Shown here piece after piece: positions 55,109-63,835 of a stretch of 64,000 bases of DNA. A model generated the notes under the pieces. It searched no databases, was not told where the DNA came from, and saw only the letters and a program-made list of their open reading frames with translations. Location: NCBI RefSeq assembly GCF_000230715.2, contig NC_019792.1:2356001-2420000 (forward strand), given 5' to 3'. Every line of letters begins with the position of its first letter. The stretch's first letter is position 1. Source of the DNA: Natronobacterium gregoryi SP2. Lineage in GTDB: Archaea > Halobacteriota > Halobacteria > Halobacteriales > Natrialbaceae. The translations under genes were made by a program, and so were the position numbers.

Positions 55109-55132
55109 GCGACGGTTTGCGTCGCTCAGGCA
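55104..55132 (+). terminator. Perfect 11-bp hairpin at the IS110 gene end
   Basis: GCCTGAGCGAC and GTCGCTCAGGC flank a 7-base loop (GGTTTGC). The stop codon of the transposase is inside the left arm. No T-run follows directly, so it may instead stabilise the mRNA end or be part of the element's right end. Confidence 0.45.
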
Positions 55133-55240
55133 CAGCTTGCTTTCGTCCGCACAGCCACCGCTACCGCAACAGGATTGCCCCCGCCTGGCGGGAGATTCTT
55201 TTCTCTGAAGTGGCCGCTGTCGGGTGATTCCGCAGCCACG

Positions 55241-55268
55241 TTCGGGTGAGCCGCTCGGCTCACCCGAA
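55241..55268. repeat. Perfect 13-bp-arm palindrome
   Basis: TTCGGGTGAGCCG and CGGCTCACCCGAA are exact inverted repeats around a 2-base centre (CT). It could be a terminator for the upstream IS110 gene or a protein-binding site before the antitoxin remnant 50 bp downstream. Confidence 0.6.
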
Positions 55269-55319
55269 CAATTATTGTCAGTGGTGTGGTATAGCCCGGT
55301 GCGGGATTTTCATAGGAGC

Positions 55320-55445
55320 ATGGGTACGATCTCGGCACGTATCCCGGACGCACTCGAGGAAGAACGGCTCGATCTCGCGGCCCCCGATGACGTCGGTATC
55401 TACGATAGCGATGTGACGACGATCGCCTCCGACGACGAGAAATGA
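55320..55445 (+). pseudogene. Truncated antitoxin-like gene (vapB-type remnant)
   Basis: A 41-codon frame MGTISARIPDALEEERLDL...TIASDDEK. The start matches the N-terminus of small haloarchaeal antitoxins (MGTISARxPDxLE). The helical middle usually seen (about 40-60 residues) is missing, consistent with an internal deletion. Its TGA overlaps a following ATG (ATGA, 55442-55445), the usual antitoxin/toxin junction, but no toxin gene follows because the opposite-strand gene ends at 55458. Confidence 0.4.
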
Positions 55446-55457
55446 GCAGCTACCCGT

Positions 55458-56297
55458 TCAACTCGAGGTCGGCCACCCTCCGGGAGGCTGGTGACACGCC
55501 CAGTGCAGTCCCATCTTGCTGTGGACGTGTTCCGCGAAGAGACCGCTGTTCTCGCCGACTCTCCCCATCAGGACGCCGTCTTTCGTTATCTGCACCCAGT
55601 AGTACAGCAGCCACGGGTCGGCGCTCACGACGTCGGTCTTCGACGCGCCCTCGGCCAGTGACTTTCCCTTCTCGACGGCGATCGACACCTCGTAGTCTCG
55701 CATCGCTGCGGGGAAGGCGACTCAGGGCAGCCGTTCCGCTGCATCCCGTTCCCCGGCGTATTCGCTGCTGGCGATCGACTCGACCGCGTCGATCCCTCCA
55801 GCCGGTTCGACGCTCTTCTCCTCGTCGACGAGCGTCTCTCCGTCCGGATGCGAGATCGTGACGCCCACCTCGAGCGTCTCGTCGGTCTGGTTGCTCAGTT
55901 TGAGTTCGGCCGGTGGCTCGCGCTCGGGCGTTACCGGTTCGAAGGACAGAGTCTCCTGGAGGCTCAGGAGGCCGCTCTCGAGTCGGTGTTCGTAGTACCG
56001 GTTGTCCGATTCGGTCCACAGCAGCGAGTCGTCGCCGACGAGGTCCGGGTAGGCGAGGCTGCCGGCGGTGGTGTCGGTTCCGTCCTCGAGGACGGTCTCG
56101 ACTTCGCTTCGTGCCCGGTCGGGCAGTTCCGAGAGGGGAACGACCGGTTCCGTACAGCGTTCGTATCGACGCCCACTCCCCACGTTTCCGAGAGAGCCGC
56201 CGACAGCAGCGAGGCCGACACTCGCGCCGGCGAGCAGGGCTCGGCGGTTCAGATCTTCGTTCGAGTCGAGTCCGGTAAGTGTCTTCTCTACGGTCAA
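55458..56297 (-). pseudogene. Tat-type secreted protein gene with an in-frame TGA
   Basis: One frame runs from 56297 to 55458 with a single internal stop: ...ERLP, TGA, VAFPAAMRDYEVSIAVEKG... The first part (191 codons) has a twin-arginine-like signal (LNRRALLAGASVGLAAVGG) and an acidic beta-rich domain (LKLSNQTDETLEVGVTISHPDGE). The second part (about 88 codons) has KTDVVSADPWLLYYWVQITKD and GVLMGRVGENSGLF. Both parts keep good haloarchaeal codon use, so the stop looks recent. A sequencing error or a shortened but active first part are alternatives. Confidence 0.6.
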
Positions 56298-56510
56298 ACG
56301 GCGGTTTCAGCTTTCCGGGGGCACGTCATCACAACGCTTTTAACCTGCTCGAGACTACGCGTATCCACGATGGTAGGTGTCCGCTTTACAGGGGCTTTCG
56401 CCCGCTTCTAACTCACACCTACCGCTGGCTGTGTTCGATACGTCTCACAGCGAGCGGCACGCGGACTACCGACCGAACTTCTCACCGAAGTTCACCGACC
56501 AGCCATAGCC

Positions 56511-58457
56511 ATGTCAGAATCAGACTCACAGGAGCAGATTGCGGTCGTACTGCCAGACGGAGCCGAACTCGAGGTCGACGCCGACGCGACGGTCGAAGAC
56601 TGTGCCTACGAGATCGGCCCCGGGCTCGGACGGGACACGGTCGCCGGACGGATCGACGGCGACCTCGTCGCGAAAGAGGAACCCGTTCACGACGGTGCCG
56701 AACTCGAGATCGTCACCGACGACGGCGGCGAGGACTACCTGCGCGTGATGCGCCACTCCGCCTCGCACTGTCTCGCCCAGGCCGTCAAACGCCAGTTCGA
56801 CGACGTAAAGCTCGCGATCGGGCCACCGACGGACGAGGGCTTCTACTACGACTTCGACGATTTGGACGTCGACGAGGACGACCTCACGGAGATCGAAGCC
56901 GAGATGGAGGCGATCGTCGAGGCCGACTACGAGATCGAACGCGAGGAACTCTCGATCGAGGAAGCCGAAGAGCGCCTCGAGGACGAACCCTACAAGCTCG
57001 AACTCCTGGAGGAGTTCGCCGACGAGAACGACACCGTCACCTTCTACAAGCAAGGCGAGTGGGAGGACCTCTGTGCCGGCCCCCACGTCGAGTCGACGGG
57101 CGAGGTCGGCGCGGTGGAACTGCTCGAGATCGCCGGCGCGTACTGGCGTGGCGACGAGGAGAACACGATGCAGACCCGCATCTACGGGACGGCCTTCGAG
57201 GACGAGGACGATCTCGAGGCGTTCCTCGAGCGTCGCCGGGAGGCGGAGGAACGTGACCACCGGAAGATCGGGTCGGAGATGAACCTCTTTTCCATTCAGG
57301 ACGTGACGGGGCCGGGGCTCCCCCTCTATCACCCGCCGGGGAAGACGGTACTGAAAGAACTCGAGGAGTTCGTCGAGGACTTGAACCAGGAGGCGGGCTA
57401 CGACTACGTCGAGACGCCCCACGTCTTCAAGACGGACCTCTGGCACCGCTCGGGCCACTATCAGAACTACGCCGACGACATGTTCATCTTCGACGTCGGT
57501 GACGACGAGTTCGGCCTGAAACCGATGAACTGTCCCGGCCACGCCGCTATCTTCCAGGATCAGTCCTGGAGCTACCGCGATCTCCCCATCCGCTATGCGG
57601 AAAACGGGAAGGTCTACCGCAAGGAGCAACGCGGCGAACTCTCCGGTCTCTCGCGAGTTTGGGCCTTTACGATCGACGACGGCCACCTGTTCATTCGGCC
57701 CGACCAGATCGAACAGGAAGTCGAAGAGATCATGGACATGATCACGGACGTCTTAGAGACGTTCGATCTCGAGTACGAGATGGCGCTTGCCACCCGCCCC
57801 GAGAAGTCGGTCGGCGGGGACGAGATCTGGGAGAAAGCAGAGTCGCAACTCGAGAGCGTCCTCGAGGACCGCGAGCACGACTACGAGATCGAGGACGGCG
57901 ATGGCGCGTTCTACGGCCCAAAGATCGACTTCGCGTTCGAGGACGCCATCGGCCGTTCGTGGGACGGCCCCACCGTGCAACTGGACTTCAACATGCCCGA
58001 GCGGTTCGATCTCTCCTACGTGGGCGAGGACAACGAAGAGCACCGCCCAGTGATGATCCATCGGGCGTTGTATGGCAGTTACGAACGGTTCTTCATGATG
58101 CTCATCGAGCACTACGAGGGCCGATTCCCGCTGTGGCTGGCACCTGAACAGGTCCGCGTGTTGCCCATCTCCGACGAGAACCTCGGCTACGCCTACCAGG
58201 TCGCAAGCGAGTTCGACGACTTCCGCGTCGAGGTCGACGACCGCGACTCCACCTTGGAACGCAAGATCCGTGCTGCCCACGACGACCGCGTCCCCTACCA
58301 GATCATCGTCGGCGACAACGAGGAGGAAGACGGCAACATCTCGGTCCGGGACCGCTTCGAGGACCAGGAGTACGACGTCGAGATCGACGAATTCAGGTCC
58401 CACCTCCGGCGTGAGCGCGACGAGCAGCGGACGGAGCCGGACTTCCTGCAGGGATAG
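56511..58457 (+). CDS. thrS: Threonyl-tRNA synthetase
   Basis: A 648-residue class II synthetase charging tRNA-Thr. It has an N-terminal TGS domain (8-70, [20 protein letters not shown]) and the [10 protein letters not shown] editing-domain motif at about 83-92. Then come motif 1 ([15 protein letters not shown]), motif 2 ([18 protein letters not shown]) and motif 3 ([19 protein letters not shown]). The C-terminal anticodon domain starts at about 540. This is the bacterial-type ThrRS with an N2 editing domain rather than the archaeal-editing form. Confidence 0.96.
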   Translation: MSESDSQEQIAVVLPDGAELEVDADATVEDCAYEIGPGLGRDTVAGRIDGDLVAKEEPVHDGAELEIVTDDGGEDYLRVMRHSASHCLAQAVKRQFDDVKLAIGPPTDEGFYYDFDDLDVDEDDLTEIEAEMEAIVEADYEIEREELSIEEAEERLEDEPYKLELLEEFADENDTVTFYKQGEWEDLCAGPHVESTGEVGAVELLEIAGAYWRGDEENTMQTRIYGTAFEDEDDLEAFLERRREAEERDHRKIGSEMNLFSIQDVTGPGLPLYHPPGKTVLKELEEFVEDLNQEAGYDYVETPHVFKTDLWHRSGHYQNYADDMFIFDVGDDEFGLKPMNCPGHAAIFQDQSWSYRDLPIRYAENGKVYRKEQRGELSGLSRVWAFTIDDGHLFIRPDQIEQEVEEIMDMITDVLETFDLEYEMALATRPEKSVGGDEIWEKAESQLESVLEDREHDYEIEDGDGAFYGPKIDFAFEDAIGRSWDGPTVQLDFNMPERFDLSYVGEDNEEHRPVMIHRALYGSYERFFMMLIEHYEGRFPLWLAPEQVRVLPISDENLGYAYQVASEFDDFRVEVDDRDSTLERKIRAAHDDRVPYQIIVGDNEEEDGNISVRDRFEDQEYDVEIDEFRSHLRRERDEQRTEPDFLQG

Positions 58458-58592
58458 CCTCGTATCTGTTTTCGACGGTCGAATTCGGCAGTCGCCCTGA
58501 CCGCTCTTTTCGCCCGTAATAACCACGTGTGTGGGTACCAACTGCGGACGAACGATCGAAATACCCATACTTGCGGAATCGTGTATATCTGT

Positions 58593-59303
58593 ATGAACAG
58601 AGCCGAGAAGGCGACCCTCCAGTTGCGGGCCGTCGACGTCTTGCGGATGCTCAAGGAGACGCGAACCTACGAGGAACTCGAGGAGACGACCGACCTTCCA
58701 GCCGGCGATCTCAATCGGTACGTCAACGGGCACGTTCTTCCGGGAGCCGACCGCGCTCAGCGGATCGTCGAAGAGTTCGGCCGGGAGGCCTTGGCGGACG
58801 AACTCGACGAGCGACTCCGCGTCGACGACGAGGGATACGTCGACAACTCCGAGACGGTCTTCGACCAGCGGTTCCTCGATCTCGTGGCTCCTGTCGTCGC
58901 GAACGGTTTCGACTTCGGCCGGCCGGATGTCGTTCTCACGGCCGCGACCGACGGAATCACTCTCGCCGCGTCGCTTGCAAGTTACTACGGGACACGGTGT
59001 GCCTACGCGAAAAAGAGTAAAGAGACTGCCGTCGAGGAGTTCATCGAAGCCCGCGAGCGTCTCCAGTCGGGGATCGAACTCACGTACTACCTGCCAGCCG
59101 ACGCCGTCGACGTCGGTGATTCGGTGTTAGTCGTCGACGATCTCATCCGGTCGGGCGAAACACAGGAACTTCTACTCGACATCGTTGACACCGCGGACGC
59201 AGAGGTCGCGGGCGTCTTCACACTCATCGCAGCTGGCGATGACGGTATCGAGCGTGCCCGTGAGCACACCGACGCGCCGATCGGATCGCTGACGACGGTC
59301 TGA
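58593..59303 (+). CDS. gfcR: GfcR-type transcriptional regulator (orotate PRTase-like)
   Basis: A 236-residue protein: an N-terminal HTH (LRAVDVLRMLKETRTYEELEE ... LPAGDLNRYVNGHVLPG, about 12-50) fused to a PRTase domain with VLVVDDLIRSGETQELLL. The family includes Haloferax GfcR, an activator of glycolytic and semi-phosphorylative Entner-Doudoroff genes. The TATA-like CCCATACTT and TGTATATCTGTATG immediately before the ATG suggest a leaderless transcript. Its TGA is the first three bases of dispersed repeat copy 7. Confidence 0.9.
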   Translation: MNRAEKATLQLRAVDVLRMLKETRTYEELEETTDLPAGDLNRYVNGHVLPGADRAQRIVEEFGREALADELDERLRVDDEGYVDNSETVFDQRFLDLVAPVVANGFDFGRPDVVLTAATDGITLAASLASYYGTRCAYAKKSKETAVEEFIEARERLQSGIELTYYLPADAVDVGDSVLVVDDLIRSGETQELLLDIVDTADAEVAGVFTLIAAGDDGIERAREHTDAPIGSLTTV

Positions 59304-59383
59304 TACGGACTGCTACCGATGTCCCGGCGCGACCGCAGGAGGCCTGCGGTTGCGCCGGAACTGACCGACAGCAAGCCGTATGA
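59301..59383 (-). repeat. Dispersed palindromic repeat, copy 7
   Basis: A B-to-A oriented copy from TGATACGGACTGCTA to GACAGCAAGCCGTATGA. The central arms GGCGCGACCGCAGG and CCTGCGGTTGCGCC make a nearly perfect stem. It begins on the gfcR stop codon. Confidence 0.85.
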
Positions 59384-59500
59384 GACTGCCGTGATGCTTG
59401 CAGGCTGGTCCTAGCCACGATCGGCCGCAACCGACTGCCGATAGTAACATGATCAATCATTATGTTTATGGGGGTGGCCCCCGTTTGTAGCTGTACACAC

Positions 59501-59950
59501 ATGGTCCGGACAGTCGTCCTCGGCGTGATCGGTTCCGACGCACACGTCGTCGGAATCACCATCCTCGAACAGGCGCTTTCGGCGAACGGCTTCGATGTCG
59601 TCAATCTGGGCGTCCAAAACTCTCAGACGGAGTTCGTCGACGCGGCAGACGAGCACGACGCCGACGCCGTGCTCGTCTCCTCGCTGTACGGGCACGCCAA
59701 ACAGGACTGTCAGGGGTTCCATCACGAGGTCGCGGCTGCCGGACTCGAGGACGTCACGACCTACATCGGCGGCAACCTCGCGGTCGGTCAGGACGATTTC
59801 GAGGAGACGCGTCAGCACTTCCGGGAACTCGGATTCGATCGTGTCTTCGACTCCGAAACCGATCCCGAAGAAGCGATCGAGGCGCTCCGTACCGACCTGG
59901 ATGTGCGCTCGTCGGAGGCCGAACGGGAGAGTCAGACTCTCACGGCCTGA
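59501..59950 (+). CDS. mamA: Methylaspartate mutase small (cobalamin-binding) subunit
   Basis: A 149-residue B12-binding protein. The DxHxxG cobalamin motif is in GSDAHVVG (11-18). LVSSLYGHAKQDCQG and YIGGNLAVGQDDF are the other contacts of the family. With its large subunit it interconverts glutamate and methylaspartate; in many haloarchaea this serves the methylaspartate cycle for acetate use. The large subunit is not in this window. A GGGGG-TGG-CCCCC palindrome lies at 59470-59482, between a TTTATG box and the start. Confidence 0.9.
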   Translation: MVRTVVLGVIGSDAHVVGITILEQALSANGFDVVNLGVQNSQTEFVDAADEHDADAVLVSSLYGHAKQDCQGFHHEVAAAGLEDVTTYIGGNLAVGQDDFEETRQHFRELGFDRVFDSETDPEEAIEALRTDLDVRSSEAERESQTLTA

Positions 59951-59955
59951 CGACT

Positions 59956-60043
59956 CTAGTACCGTCCCAACCGTCGACTGACGGGTCGAATCGGGCCACA
60001 CCGCCAGATTCGATTCATCAGTTCAGGCTTGGCCCGCCACTAG
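59956..60043 (+). mobile_element. MITE, short type (CTAG-bounded family), solo copy
   Basis: An 88-bp element from CTAGTACCGTCCCAACCG to GGCTTGGCCCGCCACTAG. Its reverse complement differs by only a few bases from 33641-33728. It sits 5 bp after the stop codon of mamA. The following 60044-60163 shows no gene. Confidence 0.78.
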
Positions 60044-60163
60044 GTCTCATCCGTCGGTGGCAAGCGGTTCGGTTCCCGCCCTACTGCGTTACTCGTTCGC
60101 TCCGTTCACTGCGTTCTCCGTGACGACGAGGACTTCGCCTGCACGAGGTAAACACGCCGACGA

Positions 60164-60598
60164 TCAGCGAACGATCGTCACTGGAACCGGAGAGCGCCGA
60201 GCGACCGTCTCAGCGACGCTTCCAAGCAGAATCCGGCTCGCACCGGTCCGACCGTGGCTTCCGATCACGATATGGTCGACGCTGTGTTCGTCCGCGTAGT
60301 CAACGACCGACTGTGAGACGCCGCCGACTACCTGTTCGGTTTCGATCTCGCGGCCGTACTCGTCGACTTCTCGGCGGGCCTGCTCGAGGATATTTTCCGC
60401 CTGGGTCTCGTGGTGTTTTCGGATCTCGTCGTAGTTGGCCATCGCCCCGCCCTCGATTCCCGTCGCCGCATAGAAGTCGCCGGGATCGAGGACGTGGATC
60501 GCGGTAATGTCTGCGTCGGGGTATTCCTTGCAGGCGAACTCGAGGGCCTGGGTCGCTCGGTTCGACTTGTCGACGGGAACGAGAACGTGATCTGACAT
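60164..60598 (-). CDS. Universal stress protein (UspA family)
   Basis: A 144-residue UspA protein: MSDHVLVPVDKSNRATQALE, ITAIHVLDPGDFY, and the full ATP-binding loop GSHGRTGASRILLGSVAE near the C-terminus. Unlike the one at 24312 it keeps the canonical Gx2Gx9GS pattern, so ATP binding is likely. It is transcribed alone. The gap 60599-60777 has an unexplained frame (VAEELRADGRLDSHGFDVLA) that may be gene debris. Confidence 0.93.
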   Translation of the reverse strand: MSDHVLVPVDKSNRATQALEFACKEYPDADITAIHVLDPGDFYAATGIEGGAMANYDEIRKHHETQAENILEQARREVDEYGREIETEQVVGGVSQSVVDYADEHSVDHIVIGSHGRTGASRILLGSVAETVARRSPVPVTIVR

Positions 60599-60777
60599 GC
60601 GTAGTCGTACAGCACGTCACGGCTTAAGCTTCCGGGTGCTGATATTGGTCGGCGAGAACGTCGAAGCCGTGAGAATCGAGGCGGCCGTCGGCTCTGAGTT
60701 CTTCCGCGACTGAACTCGCGGGGTTCGTCTTTGACGGTGAGTACGTCGGCACTGACGTCTGTGCCGGCGAAGCCGTG

Positions 60778-61368
60778 TTACTTCGCACGGCCCTGACCGC
60801 CCGTGTTGGACGGTCGGACCTTTTCGGCTCCTTTGCCGCGGTTGTTGAGGCCGCGGTTGTCCTTGCCGGCGTTCGTGAGGCCACGGAACGCACGGTTCTG
60901 GTGGGAGTCGTCACAGATCCAGTTCAGGTCGTCGTCGTTTTCGATTGCGGGGTGGTTCGGGTCCACGAGAATCACTTCGAACCACTTCTGGGAGCCGTCT
61001 TCACCGACCCAGTAGCTGTTGAGTACCCGCAGGTTGGGGTACTTCCGGGAGACGCGCTCCTCACCGATGCGCTGGATGTTCTTACGGCGACCGATCCGGT
61101 TGACGCCCTGTCGCTTCGACCGCCGACCGGCGGTGAAACGCTGCTTTCGGGCGGTACCCTTGCGGACCGAGACGCGAGCGACGACGATACCCTGCTTGGC
61201 CTTGTAGCCGAGCTCGCGGGCCTTGTCGAGTCGCGTCGGCCGCTCGACGCGTTCGATCGCGCCCTGGTCGCGCCACTCCTGTTTTCGCTGCCACTGCAGT
61301 TCCCCGAGCTTACCTTCGTCGGGGTCTTTCCACGCTTCCTTGATGTGAGAGTAGAAGCTTTTTGCCAT
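60778..61368 (-). CDS. rpl15e: 50S ribosomal protein L15e
   Basis: A 196-residue archaeal/eukaryotic large-subunit protein. MAKSFYSHIKEAWKDP starts it, GYKAKQGIVVARVSVRKG and RRKNIQRIGEERVSRKYPNLRVLNSYW follow, and the Gly/Arg/Asn-rich end (NRGLNNRGKG...GGQGRAK) is typical. The start at 61368 is the conserved Met; three more in-frame codons upstream are probably not used. Confidence 0.96.
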   Translation of the reverse strand: MAKSFYSHIKEAWKDPDEGKLGELQWQRKQEWRDQGAIERVERPTRLDKARELGYKAKQGIVVARVSVRKGTARKQRFTAGRRSKRQGVNRIGRRKNIQRIGEERVSRKYPNLRVLNSYWVGEDGSQKWFEVILVDPNHPAIENDDDLNWICDDSHQNRAFRGLTNAGKDNRGLNNRGKGAEKVRPSNTGGQGRAK

Positions 61369-61655
61369 GTGTATCACCTGCGGGCGTTTCCTGGTTCAAT
61401 CTCAACGAGGCGTCGGCCCCGCGGATCACATCCCGACCTGTGGCAAAGCCGTACAGGTGCCCGCTGTCGCCCGCGATACAGCGAGTCTATCGGTCTTTAC
61501 TCAACTCTCGAGTATAAGCGCTTCGAACCGTCGCCGACACGGCGTTGGCATCGCGCAGCGCCGGGAAAGGTCCGTTCGTACCGGTTCGCCCACAGCGACG
61601 ATCGTCCGGCTCCCGATACCACTGCGCTAAAGTCACTACTGGTGGAGGTGTCGCT

Positions 61656-62306
61656 ATGGTTTCGCCAGTCGACGTTCGACAGCAACTCGAGGACAGTGGT
61701 ATCGTCGCCGTCCTCCGCGGTATCGACGACGATCGAATCGTTCCGGTGGCTCGCGCTGTCCACGAAGCCGGCGTCGGAGCAATCGAAGTTACCGCCAGCG
61801 AGCCACGCGTCGGCGAGAAAATCGCTGCCGTCGACGAGGCACTCGCCAACACCGACGCCGTTGTCGGTGCGGGGACAGTACTCGACGCCCCGACCGCTCG
61901 CACGGTCATCGACGCCGGTGCGGAGTTCGTCCTCGCGCCCGACGTCGACCCCGACGTCGTCCGGACGTGCAATCGCCACGGCGTCCTCTCCGGGCCCGGA
62001 GTGATGACGCCGACCGAGGCTGTTACCGCGCTCGAGGCTGGTGCCGACGTTCTCAAGCTCTTCCCTGCGACGACTGTCGGGCCGGGTCACGTCGGTGCGA
62101 TCCAGGGCCCCTTCGGGGACGTTCCCGTCATCCCCACTGGTGGTATCGGGCCGGACAACGTCGCGGCGTTCTTCGAGGCCGGCGCGTTCGCCGTCGGGAT
62201 CGGCAGCTCGCTCGTCGATTACGACGCGATCGAGGCCGACGACATGGAACAGGTCCGACGGACCGCCGAGACTGTCGTCGAGGCGGTTGCTGACGCTCGC
62301 CCGTAG
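61656..62306 (+). CDS. KDPG/KDG aldolase (EDA family)
   Basis: A 216-residue class I aldolase of the Entner-Doudoroff pathway that splits 2-keto-3-deoxy-6-phosphogluconate. It has GIVAVLRG, the catalytic Glu in AIEVTASEP, GAGTVLD, SPGVMTP-like SGPGVMTP, the Schiff-base Lys in LKLFPAT and IPTGGIGPDNV. It is the bacterial Eda type, which haloarchaea use in the semi-phosphorylative route. The gfcR regulator lies about 2.4 kb upstream. Confidence 0.94.
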   Translation: MVSPVDVRQQLEDSGIVAVLRGIDDDRIVPVARAVHEAGVGAIEVTASEPRVGEKIAAVDEALANTDAVVGAGTVLDAPTARTVIDAGAEFVLAPDVDPDVVRTCNRHGVLSGPGVMTPTEAVTALEAGADVLKLFPATTVGPGHVGAIQGPFGDVPVIPTGGIGPDNVAAFFEAGAFAVGIGSSLVDYDAIEADDMEQVRRTAETVVEAVADARP

Positions 62307-62716
62307 ACGATAGCTCGACGCCAGTGTGTCGATCGCGCTCGAGTTTCTCCTCGGCCGAACTCACCTTGCCGGGGAGAGCCGTCTTCGACACGACGAGCGT
62401 TTCGTTACTGTTGGTCTCGTCCGAGAGATGGCGCTTTGCATTTACTGGCCTGTGTTTCGCGGCTGACGACGGGTAAACGCTGTAAGCGACGCCTGATCCT
62501 GCCCGGTTCTCCCGCCGATGCGGACTTCTATATAGCAGTATGTGGTTTACTAGATGGTCGCGTGACGCTGCAACGGTGCGGCTGCGTCGTGTCACGAACG
62601 CAGCGATCGACTGGTGATTGGATCAGTGTCGCTGATCGGGTCCAGTCTTCTTTCGGCACCGGACTAATGTAGCGGCTTCCCGGTGCACCGCTTTGGAGCG
62701 GTGACACCGAAATAAC
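62307..62716. other. Gene-free stretch
   Basis: No ORF with convincing codon use was found on either strand. The minus strand has a weak frame (SDETNSNETLVVSKTALPGK) that may be debris. Lower GC than neighbours and a CGGACTTCTATATAGCAG TATA-like site at about 62531 suggest a promoter relic. Confidence 0.35.
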
Positions 62717-62802
62717 TCAGACGGTTTGCTGTCAGTCAGTTTCGGCGTGACCGCGATCCCTTCTGCGGTCCCGCCGGTCCATCGGGACACCACTCCGTAC
62801 CA
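62717..62802 (+). repeat. Dispersed palindromic repeat, copy 8
   Basis: An A-to-B copy from TCAGACGGTTTGCTGTCAGTC to GGGACACCACTCCGTACCA. The core arms GGCGTGACCGC and GCGGTCCCGCC are slightly decayed. It lies 44 bp from the end of rio2. Confidence 0.75.
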
Positions 62803-62846
62803 GTAACCCGTATAGGAGTTCGACCTGCCGAACTCGCCGTGAGGAC

Positions 62847-63755
62847 TTAGACGTGCGTTTCGACGGTTTCGAACGCACCGCCTTCGATCGCCGCTGCAAC
62901 GCTCTCTTCGTCGATCTCGTCGGGAACGATCTGGGGGTACTTCCGCCGGAAGTAGCCGATCAGGTTCCGGAGATCGCGCCGGAGGAACTCGCTTGCGTTC
63001 TCGTGATCGGTAGGCACTGCCTGGGGCCAGTCGAAGATCGTCACTCCGTCCTCGCCGACGAAGACGTTGTATTCGCTCATGTCGGCGTGCACGTAGCCGA
63101 TCTCGTAAGCCGTCGCGAGTTCCGAGAGCAGCAGATCGAGCACCCCGATTACCTGTTCGTCTTCGAGTTTCGCCCGCGAGAGTTCGACGCCGTCCATCTT
63201 CTCCATGACGATGGCGTGGCGATTCTGGTCGATCGGCCGCGGAACCGAGACATCGGGGTACAGCGCTTCGAGGATGTCGTACTCCCGTTCGGCCGCTTTT
63301 CGAGCGGTGTACATCCAGGAGACGTGCTCTCTGTCTGCAGTGTAGTCTCGCTCCTTGTGGACCTCCCGGAAATTCGTATATCCCTCGCGGTGATACTTCA
63401 GCGCCAGCGGCTTGTACGAGCGCACCTCGTAGACGTCGCTCTCCTTGCCGACGCCCAGTGGCGAACCGAACTCACCGATCGTCTCCCGCTGGACCAGCGT
63501 CCGCAACGCCAGAGCGTCGTATCCCTCGAACTGGAGCGTGTACCCCTCGTACTGGATCGTCTTCTTCTCGACGAGGCCGCGCTTGAGACAGCGCTCGAGA
63601 CGGTAATCGATCTCCTCTTCGGTGAGGTCGGCGAACTTCGGGAGCTTCTCGCGTTGTACCCACTCCGAGAAGCGCATCCCCTGTTCGACTCCTGAAAGGA
63701 GATAGAAATCGGCCTCCTCGAGTTCCGGCAGCAACTCGGCGACGTTCCGCACCAT
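62847..63755 (-). CDS. rio2: RIO-type protein kinase Rio2
   Basis: A 302-residue atypical kinase involved in small ribosomal subunit maturation. An N-terminal winged helix (1-90, MVRNVAELLPELEEADFYLL) precedes the RIO domain. The ATP loop GVGKESDVYEV is followed by LALKYHREG, the catalytic YVHADMSEYNVFV and the metal-binding IFDWPQAV. The start at 63755 matches the family; the frame is open 28 codons further up. Confidence 0.95.
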   Translation of the reverse strand: MVRNVAELLPELEEADFYLLSGVEQGMRFSEWVQREKLPKFADLTEEEIDYRLERCLKRGLVEKKTIQYEGYTLQFEGYDALALRTLVQRETIGEFGSPLGVGKESDVYEVRSYKPLALKYHREGYTNFREVHKERDYTADREHVSWMYTARKAAEREYDILEALYPDVSVPRPIDQNRHAIVMEKMDGVELSRAKLEDEQVIGVLDLLLSELATAYEIGYVHADMSEYNVFVGEDGVTIFDWPQAVPTDHENASEFLRRDLRNLIGYFRRKYPQIVPDEIDEESVAAAIEGGAFETVETHV

Positions 63756-63835
63756 AAGACGAGATAACTGGTGAGTACGTAAAAACGTCGTGACCCGCAC
63801 GGCCCCGGCGACTGCGCCGCTGCCTTCGAAGCCAC

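Noticed and set aside
55442-55861. Plus-strand 139-codon frame following the antitoxin remnant as a toxin gene
   Set aside because: It is antisense to the secreted-protein gene, Arg/Ser-rich and lacks PIN-domain acidic residues; only the ATGA junction is suggestive.
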